A DNA stretch of 64,000 nucleotides from Gordonia spumicola (GTDB lineage: Bacteria > Actinomycetota > Actinomycetes > Mycobacteriales > Mycobacteriaceae), in the NCBI RefSeq assembly GCF_009932475.1, contig NZ_BJOV01000002.1, forward strand, positions 310,001 to 374,000. The letters are read 5' to 3'. The notes beneath the pieces were generated by a model. The model had not been told where the DNA came from. It was given only the letters and a program-made list of their open reading frames with translations, and made no database searches. Shown in pieces: positions 17,420 to 25,145 of this stretch; the first letter of the stretch is position 1, and each line of letters begins with the position of its first letter. The position numbers and the translations under genes are program-made.

Positions 17420-17848
17420 CTAGGCGTCCGGGCGCGGGCGCGCTTCTCGATTCCTGACCGGTCTGGCGACCTGTTTCGCCAGGCACGCGGGCACCCCGTC
17501 CCAGTCGCCGTCACGTTCGCGGCGGTACACGCTCGGCGGCACTCCGACGAGTTCGGTGAAGCGGGTGCTGAACGTGCCGAGCGACGACGACCCGACGGCG
17601 AAGCACACCTGAGTCACCGACATGTCGCCGCGTCGCAGCAGGGTCATCGCGCGTTCCACGCGCCGCGTCATCAGATACGAGTACGGCGACTCACCGTAGA
17701 CGCGCTTGAACTCGCGGCTCAGGTGACCCGCCGACATGTACACGCCGCGGGCGAGTTCCTCGACGTCGAGCGGTTTGTCGAATTCGCGGTCGATGCGGTC
17801 GCGCACCTTCCGCATCGCGACGATGGTCTCGCGCCGGTCATCCGCCAT
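17420..17848 (-). CDS. Small AraC-family regulator
   Basis: The protein has only 142 residues, almost entirely the AraC DNA-binding domain: LDVEELARGVYMSAGHLSREFKRVYG, then MSVTQVCFAVGSSSLGTFST and FTELVGVPPSVYRRE. There is no sensor domain. Short AraC proteins of this type are often paired with a VOC gene, as here. The basic C-terminal tail (REARPRPDA) is unremarkable. It probably regulates its own operon. Confidence 0.82.
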   Translation of the reverse strand: MADDRRETIVAMRKVRDRIDREFDKPLDVEELARGVYMSAGHLSREFKRVYGESPYSYLMTRRVERAMTLLRRGDMSVTQVCFAVGSSSLGTFSTRFTELVGVPPSVYRRERDGDWDGVPACLAKQVARPVRNREARPRPDA

Positions 17849-17857
17849 CGCCGGTCG

Positions 17858-18943
17858 TCACCCGTTGCGCCCGCGGGCGGCCACCCGCCAGCGGTCGACG
17901 ACGAGCCCGCCGCGCACCACGGCGACGTCGTCGACGAGGTTCAGGACGGGGCACACGTGATTGGGCACCACCCGGATGCGGGAGCCGCGGGCGGGGAGCG
18001 TCGCGTTCTCGCCGAACTCGACAGTTGCATGATGCTCGGACAGCGCGGTGACCCTGGCGTCCGGGTAGTCGATGAGACGCGCGAAACCCGTCGCCCACGC
18101 GGGGCGGTCGCTGCCGAGGATCTTGCTTCCGGAGTCGAGGACGATCCGCCGGTCCCCCGGCCGGTCGTAGCGTCCGACGACGGTCGCGAGGACGGTGAGC
18201 GCGATGTCGTCGGCGCTCACCCGACCGAGCTCCCACTGCTGGGCGTCGCCGAACACGTAGACGCCGGGTCTCGACTCGGTGACCACGTCGGAGTCGACGA
18301 GCAGGGCGCTCGGTGTGGACCCGCCGCTGCGGACGTCCACGCGGAAACCCGCCTTCGTCAGCAGATCGGCTGCACGACGGAGGGTCTTGGCCTCCTGCGC
18401 CGCGGCCGCGGCCTGCGCGTCGGGGCCGTAGCTGTGGCCGGGGAACGTGAACACGCCGGACACCCGCAGTCCCGCGTCGGTCGCGGCGTTCGCGACCGCG
18501 ACCACCTCGTCCGGCCGCACACCGGTGCGGTGATGGCCGCTGTCGAGTTCGATCACCACCTCGACGTTCGACGCCGCGTCGCCGAGCAGTCGTCCCGCGG
18601 CGACGGCCGCCTCGACCGAGTCGATGCCGAACGAGACGTCGATCCGCGCGGCCAGCGCGGCGAGTCGGTGCGCCGACGATCGGGTGAGCCACAGCGGGTA
18701 GGCGATGAACACGTCGTCGATCCCGGCGTCCGCGAACACCTCGGCCTCACCGATCGTCGCGACGGTCAGACCGGTGGCGCCCGCGCCGATCTGCTTGCGG
18801 GCGATCTCGACGATCTTGTGGGTCTTCGCGTGCGGGCGGAGCGCGACGCCCTTGGCGGTCATCGCCGCGGCCATCGCGGCGATGTTGCGATCGACGACGT
18901 CGACGTCGACGATCACCGTCGGCGTACCGACCATGTCACCCAT
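17858..18943 (-). CDS. PLP-dependent D-threonine aldolase / alanine-racemase-fold enzyme
   Basis: The 361-residue protein has a fold-type III PLP enzyme domain with the cofactor lysine in RPHAKTHK (residue about 40). A C-terminal DSD1/D-threonine-aldolase-like beta domain contains the metal-ligand motif PNHVCPVLNL (His and Cys). Such enzymes cleave D-threonine or D-3-hydroxyaspartate-type amino acids using PLP and a divalent metal. Its start overlaps the stop of tgt by 8 bp, so the two are translationally coupled, although no pathway link is obvious. The substrate is not determined by sequence alone. Confidence 0.8.
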   Translation of the reverse strand: MGDMVGTPTVIVDVDVVDRNIAAMAAAMTAKGVALRPHAKTHKIVEIARKQIGAGATGLTVATIGEAEVFADAGIDDVFIAYPLWLTRSSAHRLAALAARIDVSFGIDSVEAAVAAGRLLGDAASNVEVVIELDSGHHRTGVRPDEVVAVANAATDAGLRVSGVFTFPGHSYGPDAQAAAAAQEAKTLRRAADLLTKAGFRVDVRSGGSTPSALLVDSDVVTESRPGVYVFGDAQQWELGRVSADDIALTVLATVVGRYDRPGDRRIVLDSGSKILGSDRPAWATGFARLIDYPDARVTALSEHHATVEFGENATLPARGSRIRVVPNHVCPVLNLVDDVAVVRGGLVVDRWRVAARGRNG

Positions 18944-20183
18944 TGCGTGCGCTCCCCGCGTAGTAGCGGCCCAGGAACTCGTCCCGGTACTCGATGTAGT
19001 TCCCGTCCTCGATGGCCTTGCGCGCCCTGTCGACGAGAGTGATCGTGAACGACAGGTTGTGCAGGGTCGCGAGGGTCGACGCGAGCCCTTCCTTCGCTTT
19101 GAACAGATGATGCAGATACGCCCGGGTGTACTGCGTCGAATAGTTGTCGAGTTCGGCGTCGAGCGGGCTGAAGTCGCGCTTGTACTTGGCGTTCGTGATG
19201 TTGTAACGGCCGTCGAACGAGTAGATCGCGCCGTTGCGCGCCACGCGCGTCGGGGAGACGCAGTCGAAGGTGTCGGCTCCGTTCTCGATCGCCGTGAAGA
19301 TGTCGTCGGGCTCGCTGATGCCCAACAGGTGACGCGGCGCGTCGTCGGGCATCTCGTCGGTGACCCACCCGACGATGGTGCCGAGGTTGTCCTTCTCGAG
19401 GGCTCCGCCGATGCCGTAGCCGCCGAAGCCCTTGCCGCCGTTCTCGCGGTCGATGCGGCTCAGTTCGACGAGGTCGCGCGTGGCCTTGCGGCGCAAGTCC
19501 TCGTACTGCGCACCCTGCACGACGCCCCACAGCGCCTGCTGCGGGCGGTGCGAACGCTGCGTCGAGAGGCGGTTGTGCTCGGCCAGGCAGCGGATGGCCC
19601 ACTGCCGGGTCCGCTCCAACGACTGCTCCTGGTAACCGCGCGTGTTCATCAGGGTCGTCAGCTCGTCGAACGCGAAGATGATGTCGGCGCCCAGCTGATG
19701 CTGGATGCCCATCGACACCTCCGGCGTGAACCGGTGGCTGGTGCCGTCGATGTGCGATTTGAACGTGACGCCGTCGTCGTCGACGTTCGCGAGACGTTCC
19801 TTGCCCTCGGCGATGAGCGTGTCGTCCTGCGGTCCGGTCGCGTCCATCGAGATGACCTTCTTGAACCCGACGCCGAGCGACATCACCTGGAATCCGCCGC
19901 TGTCGGTGTAGGTCGGCCCCGACCAGTTCATGAACTTCCCGAGACCGCCCGCCTCGTCGACGATGTCCGACCCCGGCTGCAGATACAGGTGATACGCGTT
20001 GGCGAGCACCGCCTGCGCGCCGAGTGCCGCCACCTGTTCGGGGACCACGGTCTTGACCGTCGCCTTGGTGCCGACCGGGACGAACGCCGGTGTCGCGATC
20101 TCCCCGTGCGGGGTGACGATGGTGCCGGTACGACCGGCCGTCCCGTCGAGGGTGGCACGCCGGATGAACTCACTGCTGGTCAC
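18936..20183 (-). CDS. tgt: tRNA-guanine transglycosylase family protein without the zinc cysteines
   Basis: The protein has 415 residues from the GTG at 20183. Catalytic parts are present: YTDSGGFQVMSL (Asp94), FAFDE (Asp173), VVQGAQYEDL and TFDCVSPTR (Asp307, the nucleophile position). Bacterial Tgt then carries a C-x-C-x2-C zinc site in the stretch before YSRAYLHHL. Here the aligned stretch (344-351) reads ELDNYSTQ with no cysteine, although the fourth ligand is kept as His375 in LHNL. The pocket also differs (FDELT, GIGGALE), and about 27 residues are inserted after DSGGFQVMSL. The upstream frame extension lacks family likeness. It may exchange queuine or a precursor into tRNA, or have changed function. 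Confidence 0.8.
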   Translation of the reverse strand: MTSSEFIRRATLDGTAGRTGTIVTPHGEIATPAFVPVGTKATVKTVVPEQVAALGAQAVLANAYHLYLQPGSDIVDEAGGLGKFMNWSGPTYTDSGGFQVMSLGVGFKKVISMDATGPQDDTLIAEGKERLANVDDDGVTFKSHIDGTSHRFTPEVSMGIQHQLGADIIFAFDELTTLMNTRGYQEQSLERTRQWAIRCLAEHNRLSTQRSHRPQQALWGVVQGAQYEDLRRKATRDLVELSRIDRENGGKGFGGYGIGGALEKDNLGTIVGWVTDEMPDDAPRHLLGISEPDDIFTAIENGADTFDCVSPTRVARNGAIYSFDGRYNITNAKYKRDFSPLDAELDNYSTQYTRAYLHHLFKAKEGLASTLATLHNLSFTITLVDRARKAIEDGNYIEYRDEFLGRYYAGSARNG

Positions 20184-20220
20184 GAGGACCCATTGTTCCA
20201 GGTTCGCTACCGTGGGGACC
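20184..20220. promoter_or_regulatory. Divergent tgt / lipoprotein promoter region
   Basis: A 37-bp gap separates the two starts. On the plus strand TACCGT (20208-20213) lies 7 bases before the lipoprotein ATG, fitting a leaderless promoter. I could not place a convincing TANNNT hexamer for tgt on the minus strand. Confidence 0.4.
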
Positions 20221-20667
20221 ATGATGACTCGCACGTACAAGCTCGCCGCCACCGCTGTGCTCGGTCTCGCCCTCGCCGGAACGGTCGCCGCGTGCGGCGA
20301 CGAGACCGAGGCCCCGAGTGCCGCGTCGAGCACCGTCGCCGAGGTGACACCGCCGTCGGACCGCAGCGTTCCCGTGGTCCCCGGCCGCAAACCGACGTCG
20401 GAGACGACGCAGACCCCGAAGTCGAGCACCCCGGACGGCGTGAAGTCGTGCGGCGCGACCGCCGGACCCGACGGAGCGCTCCAGATCCACCTCGTCGGCG
20501 GCGACGTGACGTGCGCGACCGCGAAGGCCATCGCCAAGGACTACAGCCCGCTGATCGCCACCGGCAAGGCGCAGAAGATCAAGGAGTGGGACTGCGGTCC
20601 GTCGAATGTCGCAGGCGAACTCGCCCGTTGCACCAAGGACGACCTGGCCTTCGCGCTAGTGCCCTGA
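20221..20667 (+). CDS. Putative lipoprotein of unknown function
   Basis: The 148-residue protein has a lipoprotein signal peptide (LALAGTVAAC lipobox near residue 25), a Ser/Thr/Pro-rich linker and a small domain with three further cysteines (SCGATAGPDG, VTCATAKAIAKDY, WDCGPSN, RCTKDDL). The VTCATAKAIAKDY motif occurs in small secreted actinobacterial proteins of unknown role. Two ATG codons (20221, 20224) are possible. The last codons lie at the edge of a 300-bp repeat, so the native C-terminus may have been altered by its insertion. Confidence 0.7.
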   Translation: MMTRTYKLAATAVLGLALAGTVAACGDETEAPSAASSTVAEVTPPSDRSVPVVPGRKPTSETTQTPKSSTPDGVKSCGATAGPDGALQIHLVGGDVTCATAKAIAKDYSPLIATGKAQKIKEWDCGPSNVAGELARCTKDDLAFALVP

Positions 20668-20964
20668 TCGAGTTTCCTGAACCGCTAGTCCGTTGCATAA
20701 ATGATTGCATCAGCATGCTGGTTGAGCCGGGCCGGAGCGATAGCGGAGGGCCGTGTCGAAACCTGGTGAGGTCGGCCCTAAATTGGTGACAACTCTCACT
20801 AATTTCGATGGTCACGCCTGTTTCGTGGCGACAATTCAGAGCATTCGGACTGCAGTTTCAGCGAATGTCACCGGGTTTCGACGCGGGTCTCCGCTATCGC
20901 TCCGGCCCGGCTCAACCACCATCGTGTTATGAATACTTATGCAACGGATTAACGGTTCGGCGCA
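20660..20964. repeat. Palindromic interspersed repeat, copy A
   Basis: Two arms of 80 bp (20690-20769 and 20868-20947) form a long imperfect inverted repeat around a 98-bp centre. Arms contain GGAGCGATAGCG and GTCGAAACC blocks. The unit recurs as copy B at 24541. CTAG occurs on both outer edges (20656-20659 and 20965-20968), possibly a 4-bp target duplication. A 15-bp imperfect direct repeat (20655-20669 and 20968-20982, 14 of 15 identical) also flanks it, so the exact boundary is ambiguous. No protein is encoded. This fills the gap between the lipoprotein and murF genes. Confidence 0.75.
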
Positions 20965-20982
20965 CTAGCTGGTGCCCTGATC

Positions 20983-22296
20983 TCAGGCGAGTGCTTCGGC
21001 CACTCGTTCGAGCTGGGCGACTCGGCTGCCCTTGACCAGGACGGCGTCGCCCGGCGCGAGGTCGCCGAGGGCGTCGACGGCGCCTGCCACGTCGGACACG
21101 TGGATCACGTCACCGTAGGCGGGTTCGTCGACGGCGATGACGGTGACGCCCAGGTCGGCGGCCGCCCGCGCGACGTCGCGATGCGCGGCAGGCCCGTCCT
21201 CGCCCAGTTCGGCCATCGTCCCCAGGACCGCGAAGCGGCGTCGGGCGTCGATGCGGGCCAGTGACGACAGTCCCGCGATCATCGACGTCGGGTTGGCGTT
21301 GTAGGCGTCGTTGATGACGGTGACGCCCCCGGCTGTCGTGCTCATCTCCATCCGCAGGCCCGACAGCGCGGCGTCGTTCAGTCCGCCGGGCAGGGCCTCG
21401 ATCGGCACGCCGAGTCCGCATGCGGCCGCGGCGGCGGCGAGGGCGTTCGGGACCTGATGCTCGCCGCGCGCCTGCAGCGCGACGGGTGTCGAACCCCACG
21501 GGCTGTGCAGTGTGAACGACGCCCGCAGCTGTGCGTCGAGGACGATGTCGGTGGCCCGGACGTCGGCGTCGTCGGCCACGCCGTACGTGAGGACGCGGGC
21601 CCGCGTGCGGTCGCGCATGCCGCGGACCACGGGATGGTCGGCGTTGAGGACGGCGACGCCGTCGGCGGGCAGGGACTCGACGAGTTCGCCCTTGGCCGTC
21701 GCGATGTCGTCGAGGGTGCCGAACATCTCCAGGTGCACGGCCTCGACGCGGGTGATCACGCCGACGGTCGGCGAGGCGATGTCGCACAGCAGCGCGATGT
21801 GTCCGACGCCGCGGGCCCCCATCTCCAGCACGACGGCTTCGGTGTCGTCGGGAGCGCCGAGCAGGGTGAGCGGCAGTCCGAGTTCGTTGTTGAACGACTT
21901 CTCGCTGGCCGCGGTGCGGTATGTGGTCGCGAGCGCACCCGCGAGCAGGTCTTTCGTCGAGGTCTTGCCGACCGAGCCGGTGACGCCGACGACCCGCGGC
22001 GGCAGGGACGCCCGGACGGCGCGGCCGATGTCGGCCAGTGCGATCGCGGTGTCGGCGACCCGCACGGCCGTCGCCGTCACCGCGGGATCGGGCGCCCTGT
22101 CCGTCAGGTAGACGCTCGCCCCCGCGGCGACGGCGACCGGGATGAAGTCGTGGCCGTCCCGCGCGGCGACGATCGGCACGAACAGTTGGCCCGGCGCGAT
22201 CGTGCGTGAGTCGATGCTCGCCGAAACGGCCTCGACGTCGGGTCCGTGGAGCGTTCCACCGGTGGCTGCTGCGATCTGGCTGGCGAGAAGGTGCAC
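20983..22296 (-). CDS. murF: UDP-N-acetylmuramoyl-tripeptide--D-alanyl-D-alanine ligase
   Basis: The 437-residue cytoplasmic enzyme adds D-Ala-D-Ala to the peptidoglycan precursor. Visible motifs are SIDSRTIAPGQLFVP (N-terminal substrate domain), the ATP loop GVTGSVGKTSTKDLL, SFNNELGLPLTLL and VLEMGARGVGHI, then NALAAAAAA and NDAYNANPTSM in the C-terminal parts. The GTG at 22296 has a TAGCGT -10 eight bases upstream; the much longer frame above it reads antisense through ddl. It lies head-to-head with ddl, which makes its substrate, and no other division/cell-wall cluster genes adjoin it in the window. Confidence 0.88.
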   Translation of the reverse strand: MHLLASQIAAATGGTLHGPDVEAVSASIDSRTIAPGQLFVPIVAARDGHDFIPVAVAAGASVYLTDRAPDPAVTATAVRVADTAIALADIGRAVRASLPPRVVGVTGSVGKTSTKDLLAGALATTYRTAASEKSFNNELGLPLTLLGAPDDTEAVVLEMGARGVGHIALLCDIASPTVGVITRVEAVHLEMFGTLDDIATAKGELVESLPADGVAVLNADHPVVRGMRDRTRARVLTYGVADDADVRATDIVLDAQLRASFTLHSPWGSTPVALQARGEHQVPNALAAAAAACGLGVPIEALPGGLNDAALSGLRMEMSTTAGGVTVINDAYNANPTSMIAGLSSLARIDARRRFAVLGTMAELGEDGPAAHRDVARAAADLGVTVIAVDEPAYGDVIHVSDVAGAVDALGDLAPGDAVLVKGSRVAQLERVAEALA

Positions 22297-22335
22297 GGGT
22301 CCAAACGCTACAGGCGAACACGTATCCTGGCACCC
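22297..22335. promoter_or_regulatory. Back-to-back leaderless promoters, murF / ddl
   Basis: In 39 bp, the minus-strand TAGCGT (22310-22305) lies 8 bases from the murF GTG and the plus-strand TATCCT (22323-22328) lies 7 bases from the ddl ATG. The two -10 elements are 12 bp apart, which could tie expression of the two consecutive pathway enzymes. Confidence 0.5.
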
Positions 22336-23424
22336 ATGAGCACCCCCCTGCTGCGGTTGGTCGTCCTCTACGGCGGAGTGTCCGCCGAGCACGACGTCTC
22401 CCGTGTGACCGCCGCCCACGTCCTGGCCGCGGCCGACACCGAGAAGTACGTCCTCGTCCCCGTCGGCATCGACAAGAACGGCACGTGGCATCGCAACGAC
22501 GCCGCAGCCGCCGCCCTCGCCGCAGGTGAGGAACTCCCGAACAGCCTGCCCGTCGAGGGCCCCGAGGTGGACCCGCTGTCGGTGATCCGCGACGCGCAGC
22601 GAGTCGAAGGGCCGGGGCAGCTGACCGTGGTCCTCCCGCTGCTCCACGGCCCGCACGGCGAGGACGGCACCGTCCAGGGCATGCTCGAACTGTTCAAGGT
22701 CCCGTATGTGGGTTGCGGGGTCCTGTCGTCGGCGCTGTGCATGGACAAGGCGATGGCGAAGGAGGTCGCGGCCCGCGCGGGGATCCCCCAGTGCGACTGG
22801 CTCACGTTCCGCGACGGCGTCGACGACGCCCGGACCGTGGTGTCCGAGGCCGTCGACCGACTCGGGCTTCCCGTCTTCGTCAAGCCCGCCAACATGGGGT
22901 CGTCGGTCGGCGTCACACGCGCGACCACCCGTGAAGAACTCGACGAGGCGATCAACGTCGCGCTGCACTACGACGACGTCGTGGTCATCGAGGAGGCCGT
23001 CGTCGGACGTGAGATCGAGGTCGGTGTGCTCGGCAACGCCGCCCCCGACACCACGCTCCCCGGCGAGATCAAGCCGGGCAGCGACTTCTACGACTACGAG
23101 GACAAGTACGTCACCGGCAACGCCGAGTTGATGATCCCGGCTCTCCTCTCGGACGAGGCGATCGCGCAGGTCCGCGAGCTGGCGGCGGACGCGTTCGTCG
23201 CCCTGCGCTGCGCCGGGATGGCCCGGGTCGACTTCTTCTACGAGGAGGACGGCCGCGGCTGGCTGCTCAACGAGATCAACACGATCCCCGGCTTCACCCC
23301 GGCGTCGATGTACCCGAAGATGTGGGAGGCCTCCGGGATCGCGTACCCCGACCTCATCGACCGCCTCGTCACCCTCGCACTCGACGTCCACCGACGCCGC
23401 AGCTCGTTCTCGACCGAACACTGA
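22336..23424 (+). CDS. ddl: D-alanine--D-alanine ligase
   Basis: The 362-residue ATP-grasp enzyme joins two D-alanines. Motifs are VLYGGVSAEHDVS at the N-terminus, LLHGPHGEDGTVQG, VPYVGCGVLSSALCMDK, the ATP-grasp FVKPANMGSSVGV and EIEVGVLGN, and the metal-binding FFYEEDGRGWLLNEINTIPGFT. The ATG fits a leaderless promoter. In mycobacteria Ddl is a target of D-cycloserine. The divergent murF uses its product. Confidence 0.92.
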   Translation: MSTPLLRLVVLYGGVSAEHDVSRVTAAHVLAAADTEKYVLVPVGIDKNGTWHRNDAAAAALAAGEELPNSLPVEGPEVDPLSVIRDAQRVEGPGQLTVVLPLLHGPHGEDGTVQGMLELFKVPYVGCGVLSSALCMDKAMAKEVAARAGIPQCDWLTFRDGVDDARTVVSEAVDRLGLPVFVKPANMGSSVGVTRATTREELDEAINVALHYDDVVVIEEAVVGREIEVGVLGNAAPDTTLPGEIKPGSDFYDYEDKYVTGNAELMIPALLSDEAIAQVRELAADAFVALRCAGMARVDFFYEEDGRGWLLNEINTIPGFTPASMYPKMWEASGIAYPDLIDRLVTLALDVHRRRSSFSTEH

Positions 23425-23438
23425 CACCACGGCATAAC

Positions 23439-23481
23439 TTTGGTGACGTCGTCCGGGCCAGCTCCGGGAAACGTCACCAAA
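23439..23481. promoter_or_regulatory. 11-bp perfect inverted repeat
   Basis: TTTGGTGACGT (23439-23449) and ACGTCACCAAA (23471-23481) form perfect arms around a 21-bp spacer with its own CCGG-rich dyad. It begins 15 bp after the ddl stop and is followed by CTTTT. It could terminate ddl or act as an operator for the reductase-like gene that starts at 23500. Confidence 0.45.
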
Positions 23482-23499
23482 CTTTTCGGAAGGACTCCC

Positions 23500-24063
23500 A
23501 TGCGCACACTGATCGTCTCCGCATTCGTCTCGGCCGACGGCGTCGCCCAGGCCCCCGGCGACGACGGGACATACCGGAACGGCGGCTGGACCGTGACCGG
23601 AGCCGAGTTCGACCCCGCGTCGTTCGAGATGAAGGGCTCCGAGCAGGAGGAGTCGACCGCGATGCTGCTCGGTCGTCGCAGCTACGAGATGTTCGCGCCC
23701 GTCTGGCCGACGATGGACGAGTTCGCGGGTTACAACGCGATGCCGCGCTACGTCGTGTCGTCGACCCTCGAGACCGGCGACGACCGCTGGCCCGCGACCG
23801 TCCTGCGCACCCTCGACGAGGTCGCCGCGCTCAAGGAGACCGACGGCGGTCCGATCATCGTCCACGGCAGCCTCGCACTCGGTCATGCTCTCGCCGACGC
23901 CGGACTCGTCGACCGCTACCACGTCCTGACGTTCCCCGTCCTCCTCGGCGAGGGCCAACGCCTCTTCAGCGGCTCCTCGCACGACATGATCAAACTGTCG
24001 CTCGTCGACAGCGCGGTCTACCCCAACGGCCTGCAGAAGCTGATCTACGACGTCGTGCGGTAG
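23500..24063 (+). CDS. Dihydrofolate-reductase-like (RibD C-terminal) protein
   Basis: The 187-residue protein opens with MRTLIVSAFVSADGVAQAPG and contains AMLLGRRSYEMFAPVWP, IIVHGSLALGHALADAGLVD and FPVLLGEGQRLF. These are typical of small RibD-C/DHFR-fold proteins of the YwjB/YyaP type, which are NADPH-binding reductases of mostly unknown substrate. The ATG has a GGAAGGA ribosome site; a GTG 60 bp upstream would start inside the inverted repeat and is less likely. It stands alone between ddl and a lipoprotein gene. Confidence 0.8.
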   Translation: MRTLIVSAFVSADGVAQAPGDDGTYRNGGWTVTGAEFDPASFEMKGSEQEESTAMLLGRRSYEMFAPVWPTMDEFAGYNAMPRYVVSSTLETGDDRWPATVLRTLDEVAALKETDGGPIIVHGSLALGHALADAGLVDRYHVLTFPVLLGEGQRLFSGSSHDMIKLSLVDSAVYPNGLQKLIYDVVR

Positions 24064-24094
24064 GTGTAGTTACTCGGCCCGATATGATCCCGGC

Positions 24095-24538
24095 ATGAAG
24101 AGCATTCTGGTCACCGCTGCCGTCGCCGGGCTCACCATCGCCTCCGCTGCGGCGTGCTCATCCGACAACTCCAACGAAACGGCATCGCTGACTCCAGAAT
24201 CGGCGGCAACCACAACGGTCGCCGATGTCTCGGCCCTCTCCGCAATCAAGGCGGCAGGCGCGACGTGCAAACCAGGTCGACGCGACGGCGAGTTCGTCTG
24301 TACCCTCAATGGCTTCGAAGTGACGATCTCCGACACCGGGTGGGAACGCGAAACCAATGCCCGCGCCTTGGCGTGTGAGGGCGGCTACATCAACCCATCG
24401 TTCGAAGTCCTCACCAACGGGTCATGGTGGGCAGCTACAGACTTCGACCGCGACCTAGCCGCGGTGAAGAGCGCACTCGCCGAGCACGGAGCCGTGGGCG
24501 ATGTCGAGCTCTACTGCCCCAAGGGATCCACCCCCTAG
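24095..24538 (+). CDS. Putative lipoprotein of unknown function
   Basis: The 147-residue protein has a lipoprotein signal (lipobox ASAAAC near residue 20), a short Thr/Ser-rich linker and a domain with cysteines in ATCKPG, FVCTLNG, ALACEGG and LYCPKG, which may form two disulfides. A near-perfect TATGAT -10 lies 6 bases before the ATG. The stop TAG lies in CTAGTG, the outer edge of repeat copy B. I do not recognise the family. Its codon use is a little less GC-biased than its neighbours. Confidence 0.65.
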   Translation: MKSILVTAAVAGLTIASAAACSSDNSNETASLTPESAATTTVADVSALSAIKAAGATCKPGRRDGEFVCTLNGFEVTISDTGWERETNARALACEGGYINPSFEVLTNGSWWAATDFDRDLAAVKSALAEHGAVGDVELYCPKGSTP

Positions 24539-24540
24539 TG

Positions 24541-24818
24541 TCCTGAACCGTTAGTCCGTTGCATAAATGACTGCATCAGCATGCTGGTTGAACCGGACCG
24601 GAGCGATAGCGAAGGGCCGTGTCGAAACCTGGTGAGGTCAGTTGGAAGTCGGCGGCAGCGTCTTGATGAAGTCGCTGTTCATGCCTGTGTCGTGGTGACG
24701 ATTCGACAGTAGTCGGACTGCAGTACCAGCAAATGTCACCCGGTTTCGACACGGCCCTTCGCTATCGCTCCGACCCGGCTCAACCACCATTGGGATGCGA
24801 ATACTTATGCAACGGATT
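24541..24818. repeat. Palindromic interspersed repeat, copy B
   Basis: Arms of 80 bp at 24556-24635 and 24736-24815 surround a 100-bp centre. The left arm is very close to copy A (about 8 differences), and the right third of the centre is also conserved (TCGGACTGCAGT). The left edge directly follows CTAG at 24535-24538, which holds the stop codon of the lipoprotein gene. The right edge lacks CTAG and runs into the 3' end of the gene at 24805-25086. No coding capacity is seen. Confidence 0.75.
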
Positions 24819-25086
24819 GGCGGGCTCGGGCGACGAAGGCGTCGAACGCCGTCCACGTCGGAGCGTCGAGCTCGAAGCGGAGGACCTGGAAGTCGACGTG
24901 GGCTCCGCGTGCCGCGAGGATCACCTTGACCCCGGTCGACGACGGTTTCGTGGTGACGACGAGGTAGTCGAGGTCGTAGAGGAAGGTTCCCGGCGTCCAC
25001 CGCGTCGACGCCACGGTGAGGAAGTCGTCGTGCCGTGTGACGTGGAGATCGGGTGCGAGCTGCAGTCGTTCGTATCGATCGGCCAT
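24805..25086 (-). CDS. Small protein of unknown function with 3' end in a repeat
   Basis: The 93-residue cytoplasmic protein (no signal or membrane segment) opens MADRYERLQLAPDLHVTRHD. A GAGGA ribosome site sits 4 bases before the ATG. I do not recognise a family. The last four residues and the TAA stop (QSVA*, from TCCGTTGCATAA) come from the arm of repeat copy B, so the original C-terminus was probably longer or different. It lies downstream of the tRNA-Ser(CGA) gene but is separated from it by a terminator. Confidence 0.6.
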   Translation of the reverse strand: MADRYERLQLAPDLHVTRHDDFLTVASTRWTPGTFLYDLDYLVVTTKPSSTGVKVILAARGAHVDFQVLRFELDAPTWTAFDAFVARARQSVA

Positions 25087-25105
25087 GCGTCCTCACTGGA
25101 ATTGG

Positions 25106-25140
25106 AAAAGGCCCCCGACCTGCATTGCAGATCGGGGGCC
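25106..25140 (-). terminator. Intrinsic terminator of tRNA-Ser(CGA)
   Basis: Read on the minus strand, GGCCCCCGA pairs with TCGGGGGCC, extended by TGCA-rich pairs, and is followed by TTTT (25109-25106). It lies 5 bp past the tRNA 3' end. Confidence 0.75.
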
Positions 25141-25145
25141 TCGAG

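Noticed and set aside
20670..24818. Palindromic repeats as complete insertion sequences
   Set aside because: Each is about 300 bp and contains no open frame with transposase motifs.
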